From JALHST01 sp038316335 (GTDB lineage Bacteria; Bacteroidota; Bacteroidia; Flavobacteriales; Flavobacteriaceae): DNA of 64,000 bases. This document shows, in pieces, positions 35,210 to 43,908 of this stretch. The DNA lies in assembly GCA_038316335.1 (NCBI GenBank), contig JBBQAM010000002.1, positions 1 through 64,000 on the forward strand, given 5' to 3'. Numbering within the stretch: the first letter of the stretch is position 1; the number at the start of each line of letters is the position of its first letter. A program made the translations under genes and the position numbers. The notes below the pieces were generated by a model, which saw nothing but the letters and a program-made list of their open reading frames with translations, was not told the origin of the DNA and ran no database searches.

Positions 35210-35679
35210 TATTTTATAAATTTAATTGTAAACGGATATACATATTTTTCGCCCCTACTACTTTTTAAGGTGGCCAAAATAGTACAGACAACATCCAGTA
35301 CGAGCAGTCCCAAACCTAAAACTATAGCCATTAGCATAAACATAATATGAAAGCCCCAACCTGAATGATCATGGTTGAATTGGGAAAGATTATGCCGGTT
35401 CAATTCAAAAATATCAATGAATCCTACAAAGTCGAAGGCAAATACAAAGAACAATATGGCGGTGATAGCGGCAAGTACCAGACCGTATAGCAAAATGCTT
35501 ATTTGAAAATTCAAGGCTTGTTTCCCATTGTAGTCCACAAAGTCATTTTCATTTTTGTTTGCAGTCCACAATACCAAAGGCAAGAGAAAATTCCCAAAGG
35601 GTATGAAAAACTTTGAAAAAGTAGAAGCATGTATGATGGCCGATAAATTTTTGTCGTGTTTTGTCAGAGTATCTGTCAT
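35209..35679 (-). CDS. DUF4870 family membrane protein
   Basis: 156 residues with about three to four membrane helices. The pattern is FSKFFIPFGNFLLPLVLWTANKNENDFVDYNGKQALNFQISILLY, then two further hydrophobic segments and a final KYVYPFTIKFIK, typical of DUF4870. The biochemical role is unknown. It is first of a two-gene unit with the NTF2-like gene. Its promoter region carries a perfect palindrome across the -33 element, so it is probably tightly regulated, perhaps by the PadR protein encoded downstream. Confidence 0.85.
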   Translation of the reverse strand: MTDTLTKHDKNLSAIIHASTFSKFFIPFGNFLLPLVLWTANKNENDFVDYNGKQALNFQISILLYGLVLAAITAILFFVFAFDFVGFIDIFELNRHNLSQFNHDHSGWGFHIMFMLMAIVLGLGLLVLDVVCTILATLKSSRGEKYVYPFTIKFIK

Positions 35680-35698
35680 GGCTTAGTAATTTCTTATA

Positions 35699-35730
35699 CA
35701 AATATATATCTAAAAGAAGGTACTATGCAA
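35699..35730 (-). promoter_or_regulatory. Promoter of the DUF4870 gene
   Basis: On the minus strand TTG (35730-35728) is followed after 21 bases by TATATTTG (35706-35699), a perfect TAnnTTTG -7 element. The leader to the ATG at 35679 is short. Confidence 0.55.
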
Positions 35731-35740
35731 CACATAGTAC
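35720..35740. promoter_or_regulatory. Palindromic operator candidate over the -33 element
   Basis: GTACTATG and CATAGTAC form a perfect 8-base inverted repeat with a 5-base spacer. The spacer contains the -33 TTG of the DUF4870 promoter, so a bound dimer would block polymerase. Confidence 0.6.
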
Positions 35741-35812
35741 TTATATTTAACAAAATATTAACAATTTAAGCTATTACTATTTTAGTTATTTTTGATGTAA
35801 ACACGAGTTATA

Positions 35813-36283
35813 ATGGGCATTTCGGCGCGTAAGATCAACACCTATTCTTTTTTCAGATTGCCTGCCGCATGGTGGTGTGGTGTCCGATTGAAATATATTG
35901 ATGACCAAAAAGCCATCGTGCAGGTTCGCTTCAAATGGATCAATCAAAATCCATTCAAGTCAATGTATTGGGCGGTGCAGGGAATGGCCGCAGAATTAAG
36001 TACCGGGGCCCTACTAATCAATCAAATACGTAAAAGTGACCAGAAAATTTCAATGCTTGTCGCAAAGAACAGGGCCGAATTCACAAAGAAAGCGGTGGGC
36101 AGAATAACGTTTACCTGTATCGACGGTCTGCCCATAGCTGATGCGATTCGAAGTGCCGTTGCCACAGGGGAGGGGCAGACCTTTTGGATGCAGTCGATTG
36201 GGGTCAATAAGGAAGGCGTCGTGGTTTCGACCTTTGAGTTTGAATGGACTATAAAACCTAAGGGTCGACCGTTCAAGGAGTGA
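35813..36283 (+). CDS. DUF4442 (hotdog-fold, thioesterase-like) protein
   Basis: 156 residues without signal peptide. The DUF4442 pattern is recognisable in the basic N-terminal LPAAWWCGVRLKYID, in RFKWINQNPFKSMYWAVQGMAAELSTGAL, and in FECT-like ITFTCIDGLPIADAIRSAV. The family adopts the hotdog fold of acyl-CoA thioesterases, but no substrate is established. It is transcribed away from the DUF4870 gene, and the shared 133-base gap contains the palindrome at 35720, which might also affect this gene. Confidence 0.8.
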   Translation: MGISARKINTYSFFRLPAAWWCGVRLKYIDDQKAIVQVRFKWINQNPFKSMYWAVQGMAAELSTGALLINQIRKSDQKISMLVAKNRAEFTKKAVGRITFTCIDGLPIADAIRSAVATGEGQTFWMQSIGVNKEGVVVSTFEFEWTIKPKGRPFKE

Positions 36284-36344
36284 ACTTCTTGATGGTGGGT
36301 CTAACCTTCTAAGCAAATGGAGCTGTTAAATACAATTGCATGAC

Positions 36345-36369
36345 CACCTAAAAAAGTGCCACTTAGGTG
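36345..36369. terminator. Hairpin between DUF4442 and AIM24-like genes
   Basis: CACCTAA and TTAGGTG form a perfect 7-base stem with an 11-base loop. No U-run follows, so it could be a weak terminator or an RNA/protein site. Confidence 0.35.
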
Positions 36370-36417
36370 TAACATATTATATAAGACGCACAACTAATAC
36401 TTTTAAATAGTGAAACA

Positions 36418-37218
36418 ATGAATGCACACGAAATAGACTTTGAGGTTCATGGGGAAGAAATGCAATATGTGGAAATTGGTTTAGATCCACAAGAAGCCGT
36501 CATTGCCGAATCAGGGAGTTTTATGATGATGGAATCAGGAATCGTCATGGATACCATTTTTGGCGACGGTTCGAATCAGGACAATAGCGTCCTCGGAAGA
36601 ATATTTTCTGCCGGAAAACGTGTTTTAACAGGGGAAAGCCTTTTTATGACCGCCTTTCTTAATCAAGGGGAAGGAAGAAAACACGTAAGTTTTGCGGCAC
36701 CATATCCAGGCAAAATAGTACCAATCGACCTTTCAGAAATCGGTGGTAAGTTTATATGCCAAAAGGATGCCTTTCTTTGTGCTGCTAAAGGAGTCTCCAT
36801 CGGAATTGAATTTTCAAAGAAGCTAGGGCGCGGTTTATTTGGAGGCGAGGGCTTTATTATGGAAAAACTCGAAGGGGACGGCATGGCGTTTGTTCACGCA
36901 GGAGGTACCATGGCCAAAAAAACAGTGGCGGTCGGGGAAGTTTTAAAAGTCGATACGGGCTGTATCGTTGGTTTTACAAAGGACATCGACTATGATGTAG
37001 CGTTTGTTGGAGGTATTAAAAATACGGTATTCGGTGGGGAAGGATTGTTCTTTGCTACCTTGCGCGGACCAGGAACCGTGTATATTCAATCCCTGCCATT
37101 CAGCCGCTTGGCCGGTCGCGTATGGGCCGCGGCGCCTAGGGAAGGCGGAAAAGATGTGGGCGAAGGAAGCATTTTAGGGGGCCTTGGTCGTATTTTGGAT
37201 GGGGATAACCGCTTTTAA
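36418..37218 (+). CDS. AIM24/TIGR00266 family protein
   Basis: 266 residues of the AIM24-like beta-helix family (TIGR00266). Recognisable parts are YVEIGLDPQEAVIAESGSFMMME, the glycine-rich GRIFSAGKRVLTGESLFMTAFLN, IGIEFSKKLGRGLFGGEGFIMEKLEGDG and FAHAGG-like MAFVHAGGTMAKK. Near the end QSLPFSRLAGRVWAAAP is typical. The bacterial function is not established; the yeast relative is mitochondrial. It stands alone, convergent with the DUF349 gene, with a long hairpin in between. Confidence 0.85.
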   Translation: MNAHEIDFEVHGEEMQYVEIGLDPQEAVIAESGSFMMMESGIVMDTIFGDGSNQDNSVLGRIFSAGKRVLTGESLFMTAFLNQGEGRKHVSFAAPYPGKIVPIDLSEIGGKFICQKDAFLCAAKGVSIGIEFSKKLGRGLFGGEGFIMEKLEGDGMAFVHAGGTMAKKTVAVGEVLKVDTGCIVGFTKDIDYDVAFVGGIKNTVFGGEGLFFATLRGPGTVYIQSLPFSRLAGRVWAAAPREGGKDVGEGSILGGLGRILDGDNRF

Positions 37219-37350
37219 GGCTGTACATGAAGTAACGCGGTGTCTGTTTTTCTTAAAACCATCAATTTAGCCTTGACCATGTTGGGTTATCTGAGCTGTT
37301 TGGAATTTCATTCAGGCGTAAAGTGCATATCAAGTTCGTAAAGGAAAACG

Positions 37351-37395
37351 ATTCTTTTTGAACACAAGGGGTCGCTGTGTTGCCAAAAAGAGAAT
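37351..37395. terminator. Long bidirectional terminator hairpin
   Basis: The left arm ATTCTTTTTGAACACA pairs with the right arm TGTGTT-gc-CAAAAAGaGAAT, with a two-base bulge and a 9-base loop. It lies between two convergent genes and immediately after the DUF349 stop. Confidence 0.6.
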
Positions 37396-39417
37396 TTAAG
37401 CTTCCTCGGAATCAGAAGGTTCTGATTCCTCGACCTCTACGGTCTTATTCAGGTTATTCTCTAGAATATTGAGCTTTTTCAGTTTGGCTTTCCAAGTAGC
37501 AAGTTCAGCCTTATGATCGTCAACTTTTTTTATGACTTCCTGAACAAGTGGATTGTCCTCCGAAGCATTCGAGAAAAATTGCAGGTTGTTCTCCAATTGA
37601 CGGATCTCGCTTTTGCTTTCATCAATTTTGCGACGAATAAAAGTACGCTCCTGATAAATTGCCTGTTCGTCTTCTTTTTGGGTAAGCTCCTGGATTTTAT
37701 TTCCGTACTTTAATAATTCGGCTTCCTGGCGGCTAACATCTAGTTTTCTAAAAAGCGCATCGACGATTTTATTGAACTTTTGGTTGATATTCTTTTTATT
37801 AAAGGGCACTCTGCCATAGGCTCTCCATTCTTCGATGAATGATTTTAACTCGGCCAGGTCTTTGCTCCGTTTGCCTGACAGTTCAAATGCTTTTATCCGT
37901 TCAAGACAGGCATTCTTTTTTTCAAGATTGTCGAATTCCCCTTTGGAAGCCTCATTTTTTAAAGCGTGCAACCGATCAAAATAGTGGTTGCATGCCGTTT
38001 TAAATTCTTTCCAGATTTTATCGGAATATTTACGGGGTACATGGCCGATTTTTTTCCATTCACCTTGGATACGTTTCATCTCTTGGGTCGTGGTCTCCCA
38101 TTCTTCACTATCTTTTAACGAAATGGCCTGTTCGAGCAGCGCGCGTTTTTTGTCCAGATTTTCCTGCTGCTCATTTTTTAGATTTTTATAATATGAATTT
38201 TTATTCCGGTTAAATTTACGGACCGACTCCTTAAAGGCCGCCCACGTTGTTTCATTGACTTTTTGGGGAACCTTTCCAGCTTTAAAGAATGCGTTGCGCA
38301 ATTCTTCTATTTTCAACATTTGTTGTTGTAACGCTTTATGATCCTCGGCGACATTTTTAGAAATTTCGTCTATAACCAAAATGATTTCCTGTTTTTTAAC
38401 CAGGTTTTGCTCATAGACTTTTTCAAGCTCCTTAAAATGATCCTGACGTCTTTGGTGCAATACTTTGGTGGCATTGCTGAAACGCTCCCATATGGCATCA
38501 CGGTGCTCCTTGTCTACTGGGCCGATGTCTTCTTTCCAAATTTTATGAAGGGTTTGCAATTCCCGAAAGGCCTTATCTAGGTTTTCCTCCTGTACTAAGG
38601 TCTCCGCCTGTTCGACGATTTTGGTCTTTTCTTCGAGGTTGTGCTTGAAATCAAGGTCTCTTAGTTCTCGGTTTATATGCAGAAAATCGTAAAATATTTC
38701 AATGTGATGTTGATACGTTCGCCATACATCATTATAATGGGTTCTCGGTACGGGACCTGCATTTCGCCAACGTTCCTGAATGTCCTTGAAGTTTTTATAG
38801 GTAGTATTTATGTCTTCCTCAATGTTGACCAGCCCTTTCAATTCTTCAATGATTTCCAAGCGATTGGCCAAATTATCCTTATGGCTTCTTTCAAGACTTT
38901 TGTAGTGCTGGTTACGTTTATCCTTGTAATCGGAGTAAACTTCATTGAATTGACGTTTCGCTACCGACGTATATTTAAAATCGATTTCGTTGCCGCCATT
39001 ACTTATAAAATCTTCTTTCTTGTGTTCTAGGAACTCTTGGAACTTTAGGTCAAATTCGTGTTTAATGGCATCGACATGTCGCTTAATCGCCTGTATTTTT
39101 TCATTACGTACCAGTCGCTGTAGCTCTCCCACCAGGTTTTCCATACTCAAGGCATGGTAGTCGAGTTCTGGAATTTGATGGCGCTGATGCGTATCGCTAT
39201 CCTCGGCGTCCTCTGCATTCGATTCATCGATTTCCTCAAGGACATCATCAGATTCAGAAGAGGAATCGATTTGCGATGGTTCCTGCTCGACGACTTCCTT
39301 TTTTGGCTTCGATGTTTTTTCAGGGCTTTTCTCCGGATCCTTTTGCAATCCGGTAGTTTCTGAATTTTCTTCACCACCTACATTTTCATGTAGTTCCCGA
39401 TCTTTCTCTTCCAGCAT
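37396..39417 (-). CDS. DUF349 repeat protein
   Basis: 673 residues, highly charged and mainly alpha-helical. The first ~90 residues are acidic and low-complexity. At least five DUF349 repeats follow, each recognisable by a W-x(3-4)-G-x-V/P core: QERWRNAGPVPRTHYNDVW, HKIWKEDIGPVDKEHRDAIW, AFFKAGKVPQKVNETTW, GEWKKIGHVPRKYSDKIW, EEWRAYGRVPFNKKNI. The last ~100 residues form coiled coil (ELLKYGNKIQELTQ onward). The family is conserved in Bacteroidota and its function is unknown; a scaffold or nucleic-acid role has been proposed on general grounds only. No signal peptide is present. Confidence 0.87.
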   Translation of the reverse strand: MLEEKDRELHENVGGEENSETTGLQKDPEKSPEKTSKPKKEVVEQEPSQIDSSSESDDVLEEIDESNAEDAEDSDTHQRHQIPELDYHALSMENLVGELQRLVRNEKIQAIKRHVDAIKHEFDLKFQEFLEHKKEDFISNGGNEIDFKYTSVAKRQFNEVYSDYKDKRNQHYKSLERSHKDNLANRLEIIEELKGLVNIEEDINTTYKNFKDIQERWRNAGPVPRTHYNDVWRTYQHHIEIFYDFLHINRELRDLDFKHNLEEKTKIVEQAETLVQEENLDKAFRELQTLHKIWKEDIGPVDKEHRDAIWERFSNATKVLHQRRQDHFKELEKVYEQNLVKKQEIILVIDEISKNVAEDHKALQQQMLKIEELRNAFFKAGKVPQKVNETTWAAFKESVRKFNRNKNSYYKNLKNEQQENLDKKRALLEQAISLKDSEEWETTTQEMKRIQGEWKKIGHVPRKYSDKIWKEFKTACNHYFDRLHALKNEASKGEFDNLEKKNACLERIKAFELSGKRSKDLAELKSFIEEWRAYGRVPFNKKNINQKFNKIVDALFRKLDVSRQEAELLKYGNKIQELTQKEDEQAIYQERTFIRRKIDESKSEIRQLENNLQFFSNASEDNPLVQEVIKKVDDHKAELATWKAKLKKLNILENNLNKTVEVEESEPSDSEEA

Positions 39418-39628
39418 TACTCTTAATATTTCAATAAGTGCAATGTAAGATACTAACTACCGCATGAATAGCAAAAAATATGGGAATTCTTTTTGTATTT
39501 GTCCAGCGTCGTTTGGAAAGCAAGATGATTTTGATAAAAAAGCCGATAGCCCGAATTTTAATATGTATGATTGCCTACTGCATAGGAGTTGTTTATTCAG
39601 CAGACCACCCTTTTTATACCAAGATTAC

Positions 39629-40393
39629 TTAGTCCTCTATTGATCTTTGCCATAGTACCCATGCTTTTTCGGCCTGGTATTCAAGCATTTTCAAACCATT
39701 GCAGATATGAGCGCCGCGTGCTTCCCCTTTTTTCAGGAAGGTAGTTTTTAAAGGATTGTAGATCAAATCGTAAAGGAGGTGCTTTGGTCCAAGATACGCA
39801 TAGGGTATCTGCGGCATATCGTCACTGTTCGGAAAAGTTCCTACGGGCGAACAGTTTACGATTATCGTGTATTCCTGTATTAATTTTTCGGTGAGGGCAT
39901 CATAGGTCAATTGGCCTTTCTTGGCCTGGCGCGAAACAAAGGTATAGGCGATTCCAAGTTCGTCGAAGACGTAGGCCACCGCTTTTGACGCTCCTCCCGT
40001 ACCTAAAATCAGCGCTTTTGTATGTTGTTTTTGCAGAAAGGGGCTTATCGATTTTTTGAATCCATAAACATCGGTATTGTACCCTTTTAAACCATTGCTA
40101 TTAAATTGGATCGTGTTGACTGCCCCTATTTTCTCTGCTTTACGGCTGATTTGGTCTAAATACGGGATAACCGATTGCTTATAAGGAATCGTCACATTAA
40201 GTCCTATAAGTGATTTGTTGTTCTCAATGAGGGCAGGAAATCCTTCGATGTTGGGCAGGTCAAAATTTTCATACGTATAATTCGAAAGTCCCATTTCGAG
40301 GAATTTTTTGGTAAAATATCCTTTTGAGAACGAATAGGAGATATTGCGACCCACCAACCCCAAAAACACTTTATTATTTTCGCCTGTTTCCAT
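39629..40393 (-). CDS. aroE: Shikimate dehydrogenase
   Basis: 254 residues from the ATG at 40393 (METGEN); an in-frame TTG lies 9 bases upstream. It reduces 3-dehydroshikimate to shikimate with NADPH. The substrate motif appears in the Bacteroidota form ISYSFSKGYF (instead of SLSPxxH), the catalytic Lys is in NVTIPYKQ, the Asp in GYNTDVYGF, and the cofactor loop is GTGGASKAV. The terminal NGLKMLEYQAEKAW is typical. Its start overlaps the end of the second DUF368 gene by about 20 bases, so it belongs to that minus-strand unit. Confidence 0.93.
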   Translation of the reverse strand: METGENNKVFLGLVGRNISYSFSKGYFTKKFLEMGLSNYTYENFDLPNIEGFPALIENNKSLIGLNVTIPYKQSVIPYLDQISRKAEKIGAVNTIQFNSNGLKGYNTDVYGFKKSISPFLQKQHTKALILGTGGASKAVAYVFDELGIAYTFVSRQAKKGQLTYDALTEKLIQEYTIIVNCSPVGTFPNSDDMPQIPYAYLGPKHLLYDLIYNPLKTTFLKKGEARGAHICNGLKMLEYQAEKAWVLWQRSIED

Positions 40394-41384
40394 ACCATTC
40401 AAGTCCTAATAAAACGCCGATTCCCAAAATAATATAGAAAATGGCCCACCAAGTTTCTGAGCTACCAAAATTAGGCAAATAGCGTTCATAGTATACGATT
40501 ATAGCCTTACCGTCAGAATCTTGAAATACATTCCCCAGAGTATCGGTCTTGAATATTGTTTTTTTCCACGGCCAAACAACCCCAAGTGAACCGCTTATAA
40601 AGCCAATAATGACTGCCGTGGTGACATGCTTATAGTGCTTAAGCACATAAGATAGTAGATGCGAAAGTGATACCAATCCTGTGGCCGAACCCAAAGTAAA
40701 AATTACAAGGATTTTTAGGGTATGTAAACGCATTGAATTGTTGACAAAACTGAAATCGCCCCTAAAAATTTCACTCATCGTATCGTAGAGTGAATTGACC
40801 GAATCAACAAGGAGCAATACGTAATTGCCCAATAGAATGAGGATAAAAGATCCCGATAATCCGGGCAATGTCATGCCTGAGACACTGATAATTCCACAAA
40901 GAAAAATAAAAAGGAGGTTATCGTTTTCCTTCGCCGGACTTAGAAAACTGATTGATATACCCACAATGAATCCAATCATACCGGCCGTTATGGTCTTCTT
41001 GTTCCAATGTTCAAAATCTTTGGAAATAAAATAAATCGAACCTAGTATCATGCCGAAGAAAGTGGCCCAAACAAACAGTTCCTTTCTTTCCAGAAAATAA
41101 TCAAGCAAACGCGAAACGCTAAAATAGCTTATAAGCATTCCAGCGATCAGTAACCCCAAAAACGTGCCGTTTACATATCGGTAAAAACTTTTAAACCGCC
41201 CGTTAATAAGAAGTTTAAAGGCTTTCCCATTTATTTTTTGTAAGGAGTAAATAAATTCCTCATAAAATCCGCCTACGAATGCCACAATGCCCCCCGAAAC
41301 GCCAGGTACTTTGTTGGCGGCACCCATTGAAAGTCCTTTGACGACCAAAAAGAATTTGTCAAGAAATGTTCTTGTTTCGTGCAT
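40374..41384 (-). CDS. DUF368 membrane protein (second copy)
   Basis: 336 residues from the ATG at 41384, one base after the stop of the first copy; the frame extends to a TTG at 41414 that overlaps the upstream gene and is less likely. The DUF368 start motif GLSMGAANKVPGVSGGIVAFVGGFYEE and the second glycine-proline motif SGMTLPGLSGSFILILLGNY are present, with about 8-9 membrane helices. In this copy the usual AELVPGVSGGT is AANKVPGVSGGI. DUF368 proteins have been linked to polyprenyl-phosphate lipid-carrier recycling; whether both copies do this is not known. Confidence 0.88.
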   Translation of the reverse strand: MHETRTFLDKFFLVVKGLSMGAANKVPGVSGGIVAFVGGFYEEFIYSLQKINGKAFKLLINGRFKSFYRYVNGTFLGLLIAGMLISYFSVSRLLDYFLERKELFVWATFFGMILGSIYFISKDFEHWNKKTITAGMIGFIVGISISFLSPAKENDNLLFIFLCGIISVSGMTLPGLSGSFILILLGNYVLLLVDSVNSLYDTMSEIFRGDFSFVNNSMRLHTLKILVIFTLGSATGLVSLSHLLSYVLKHYKHVTTAVIIGFISGSLGVVWPWKKTIFKTDTLGNVFQDSDGKAIIVYYERYLPNFGSSETWWAIFYIILGIGVLLGLEWYGNRRK

Positions 41385-41385
41385 T

Positions 41386-42312
41386 TTAAGGTTCGGGAGT
41401 TTCTCTTTTAGCAACTTTTTCGAGGATAAAAATAAGTGAAAAACCTATGAGCGCGGCCACAATCGCCAAGATTATTTGGGCATCGCCTTCAAACTTGAAG
41501 GGAGAAACGTTCTCATCAATTACTATGGTTTTAGTGCCTATCATTCGGCTCTCCAAAATCTTTTTCCATGGCCAAATCTTGTTTAAGGAGCCCATAATGA
41601 ATCCTGTCAAAATCGCCAAGGTGAAATTTTTGTAATGGTTGAACATCCATTTCAACAATCTCGCAAAACTTAGGATTCCAAATAGGATGCCCAATCCTAC
41701 GGTAATCAATATTTTAAGGTTTTTATCATCTACTGCATCCAACACGGTTTTGTAAGATCCGAGTAATACTAAGATGAAGGACCCCGATATGCCCGGCAGT
41801 ATCATAGCGCAAACTGCTATCGCTCCCGAGAAAAATAAGAATGGCAGGCTTTCGGTATTTTGGGAAGGGGGCAAGCCTGTGATAAAATACGCTGCAGTAG
41901 CCCCAAGAATAAATGCCAAAATAGTTGCGAGCTGCCATTTTTGAACTTCCTTGGCAACAAAAATGATACTGGCGACTACCAGACCAAAAAAGAACGACCA
42001 TAGTGGGATAGGCTCATTTTCAAGTAGCCAACGAATCAGTTTGGAAAAGGAAAAGATACTAATGGCCATTCCCAAAAGAAGGGTAATTAAAAAATTGCCA
42101 TTCAACGCCTCCCAAAATCGTTTAAAACCTGAAGTGCGCCAAATTTTAAATGTTTTGAGACTGACATTGTTGATCGAAGTAATCAGTTCTTCATAAATGC
42201 CTGCCACAAAAGCAATCGTGCCACCGGAAACACCGGGTACCAATTCAGCAATTCCCATGGCCATGCCCTTGAATACGATAAATAGGTACTGCAATAAATT
42301 CCGGTTTTCCAT
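41386..42312 (-). CDS. DUF368 membrane protein (first copy)
   Basis: 308 residues with the canonical motif GMAMGIAELVPGVSGGTIAFVAGIYEE at ~14-40 and the paired CAMILPGISGSFILVLLGSYK in the middle, an inverted-topology repeat. About 8 membrane helices are predicted. The family (including PopT-type proteins) is implicated in returning undecaprenyl-phosphate across the membrane. It lies directly upstream of a second, more divergent copy, then aroE. Tandem duplication is evident from the shared order of motifs. Confidence 0.9.
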   Translation of the reverse strand: MENRNLLQYLFIVFKGMAMGIAELVPGVSGGTIAFVAGIYEELITSINNVSLKTFKIWRTSGFKRFWEALNGNFLITLLLGMAISIFSFSKLIRWLLENEPIPLWSFFFGLVVASIIFVAKEVQKWQLATILAFILGATAAYFITGLPPSQNTESLPFLFFSGAIAVCAMILPGISGSFILVLLGSYKTVLDAVDDKNLKILITVGLGILFGILSFARLLKWMFNHYKNFTLAILTGFIMGSLNKIWPWKKILESRMIGTKTIVIDENVSPFKFEGDAQIILAIVAALIGFSLIFILEKVAKRETPEP

Positions 42313-42409
42313 CCTTGCTAGTATACGCCGACTTCACCTACCATTCAACAGCTTCTATCATTGAATCTTGATGGTAAGATGGTTGGGCAAAAGCGTAAAA
42401 ATAGCTATT

Positions 42410-43810
42410 TTATCTGGAAGCCTTTTTGATGTGGGAGATAATATTGTCCAACCATTCAGATTCACTGAACTGCGGAAATTCTTCCTTGAAGAGATGTAAT
42501 TTTTTAATATCTTTTTTAAGGGCTTTGCTCAATGCAACGCGCGCACTTACTTGATCCTCGGAAAGTAAGTGAAACCCCGTCATCTTAAATAAGATTTCGG
42601 CGCTATCTGGATAAAAATCATGCCCCTGTTCCAAAATATGTAGGCCAGAAGGAATATCTTTGTTCAGGCGGGCTACTTCGGCCCATTGAAGCCAGGTATC
42701 CAAATCATAATTACCCAGATCAATGGTTTGCTTATACGCATAATCGGCCTGGTCATAATTTTTTAAGGCTGTATTTATTAAGGCACATTTTCGCCAATAA
42801 TCCGGATTTTCACCATCAATATTCAGGGCTTTGTTGATATAGTAAAGCGCTTTTTTGAAATTATTTTTCTGAAAATAAAAATTCGTAATCGCCAACCAAC
42901 CCTTATCCAACAGTGGATCTTCATGCACTGTTTGATAGTAATAGTACTTGGCCATATCATCATTATTCAGCTTTTCGTAACATTTTCCGATACGAAGATA
43001 CGCATGTGATGTCGGGTCTTCTATTTTTATCGTGGTCTCATAATTTTCGATAGCCTCCTTATATTTACCCAACTTTTCTAGCACCTTTCCTTTTTCGAAG
43101 TAGGCGCCCATAAATAGGTCATCGGAAATAATCGCAAAATCAAAAGCAGCCAACGCTTCTGGGTACATCTTCTTAAAATAGTATTGTTTACCCAATTGAT
43201 GCCAGGCAACCTCGCAATACGGATTTCTGTCTAGATAATCATTGAGATAAAGAATGGCGCCATCGTAATCCTCTAAAAACTCAAAGCAATAGATCACATT
43301 ATAAAGAGACGAATAGTCTTGTTCATCAAAACTTACACATTTCATGAAATTTTCCTTGGCCAGTTTAAAATCATCCATAAAAAGGTATTCCATACCTAAA
43401 AGCGAATGAATATCAAAACTATCCTCCGCCATGGTCAAAGCTTTGTTCAAAAGATTGACAGCCGCTTCGTGATTATCTTTTTTTGAAAAGATATTTGCGC
43501 GTTGAATATAGATTTCCTCGTTGTTACTATCCAAAATCTGCAATTCATCAAGCAACCGTTCAGCCAAATCAAGATTGTTCTCAAAGACGAGTACTTCGAC
43601 CTGCAGTAATTTTAATTCGATGGAATGTGGGTGCTGTTGAAGGCCAATTTTAATCGCCTTCTTGCCAAGCGAAATTTTCCCGTTGTTCAGGTAGTGGTGT
43701 ATGATATCCTCAAAATCCTCGGCATCAAAGAAATAGATGTCGTCAGTCTTGAGCATTGATTCAAACTTTACGATGGGTTCGTTTGGTCTTTCTTCTGAAT
43801 CTAACGCCAT
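42410..43810 (-). CDS. Tetratricopeptide repeat protein
   Basis: 466 residues, no signal peptide, composed almost wholly of TPR-like helix pairs from residue ~30. Clear units include AFDFAIISDDLFMGAYFEKGKVLEKLGKYKEAIENYET, AYLRIGKCYEKLNNDDMAKYYYYQ and ALYYINKALNIDGENPDYWRKCALI; I count roughly ten. The N-terminal 30 residues (IVKFESMLKTDDIYFFDAEDFEDI) are a conserved leader in flavobacterial homologues. It probably acts as a protein-interaction scaffold in the cytoplasm. It is upstream of the DUF368 genes and downstream of the aminotransferase. Confidence 0.85.
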   Translation of the reverse strand: MALDSEERPNEPIVKFESMLKTDDIYFFDAEDFEDIIHHYLNNGKISLGKKAIKIGLQQHPHSIELKLLQVEVLVFENNLDLAERLLDELQILDSNNEEIYIQRANIFSKKDNHEAAVNLLNKALTMAEDSFDIHSLLGMEYLFMDDFKLAKENFMKCVSFDEQDYSSLYNVIYCFEFLEDYDGAILYLNDYLDRNPYCEVAWHQLGKQYYFKKMYPEALAAFDFAIISDDLFMGAYFEKGKVLEKLGKYKEAIENYETTIKIEDPTSHAYLRIGKCYEKLNNDDMAKYYYYQTVHEDPLLDKGWLAITNFYFQKNNFKKALYYINKALNIDGENPDYWRKCALINTALKNYDQADYAYKQTIDLGNYDLDTWLQWAEVARLNKDIPSGLHILEQGHDFYPDSAEILFKMTGFHLLSEDQVSARVALSKALKKDIKKLHLFKEEFPQFSESEWLDNIISHIKKASR

Positions 43811-43908
43811 AGGAACGTATTGGTTAATACTATGGATTTAAAAGTAGGCCTTTGAGACTACCTAAATGGGCTCTTTTGGCCTATATTATTAACAAATTAG
43901 TTAACAAA

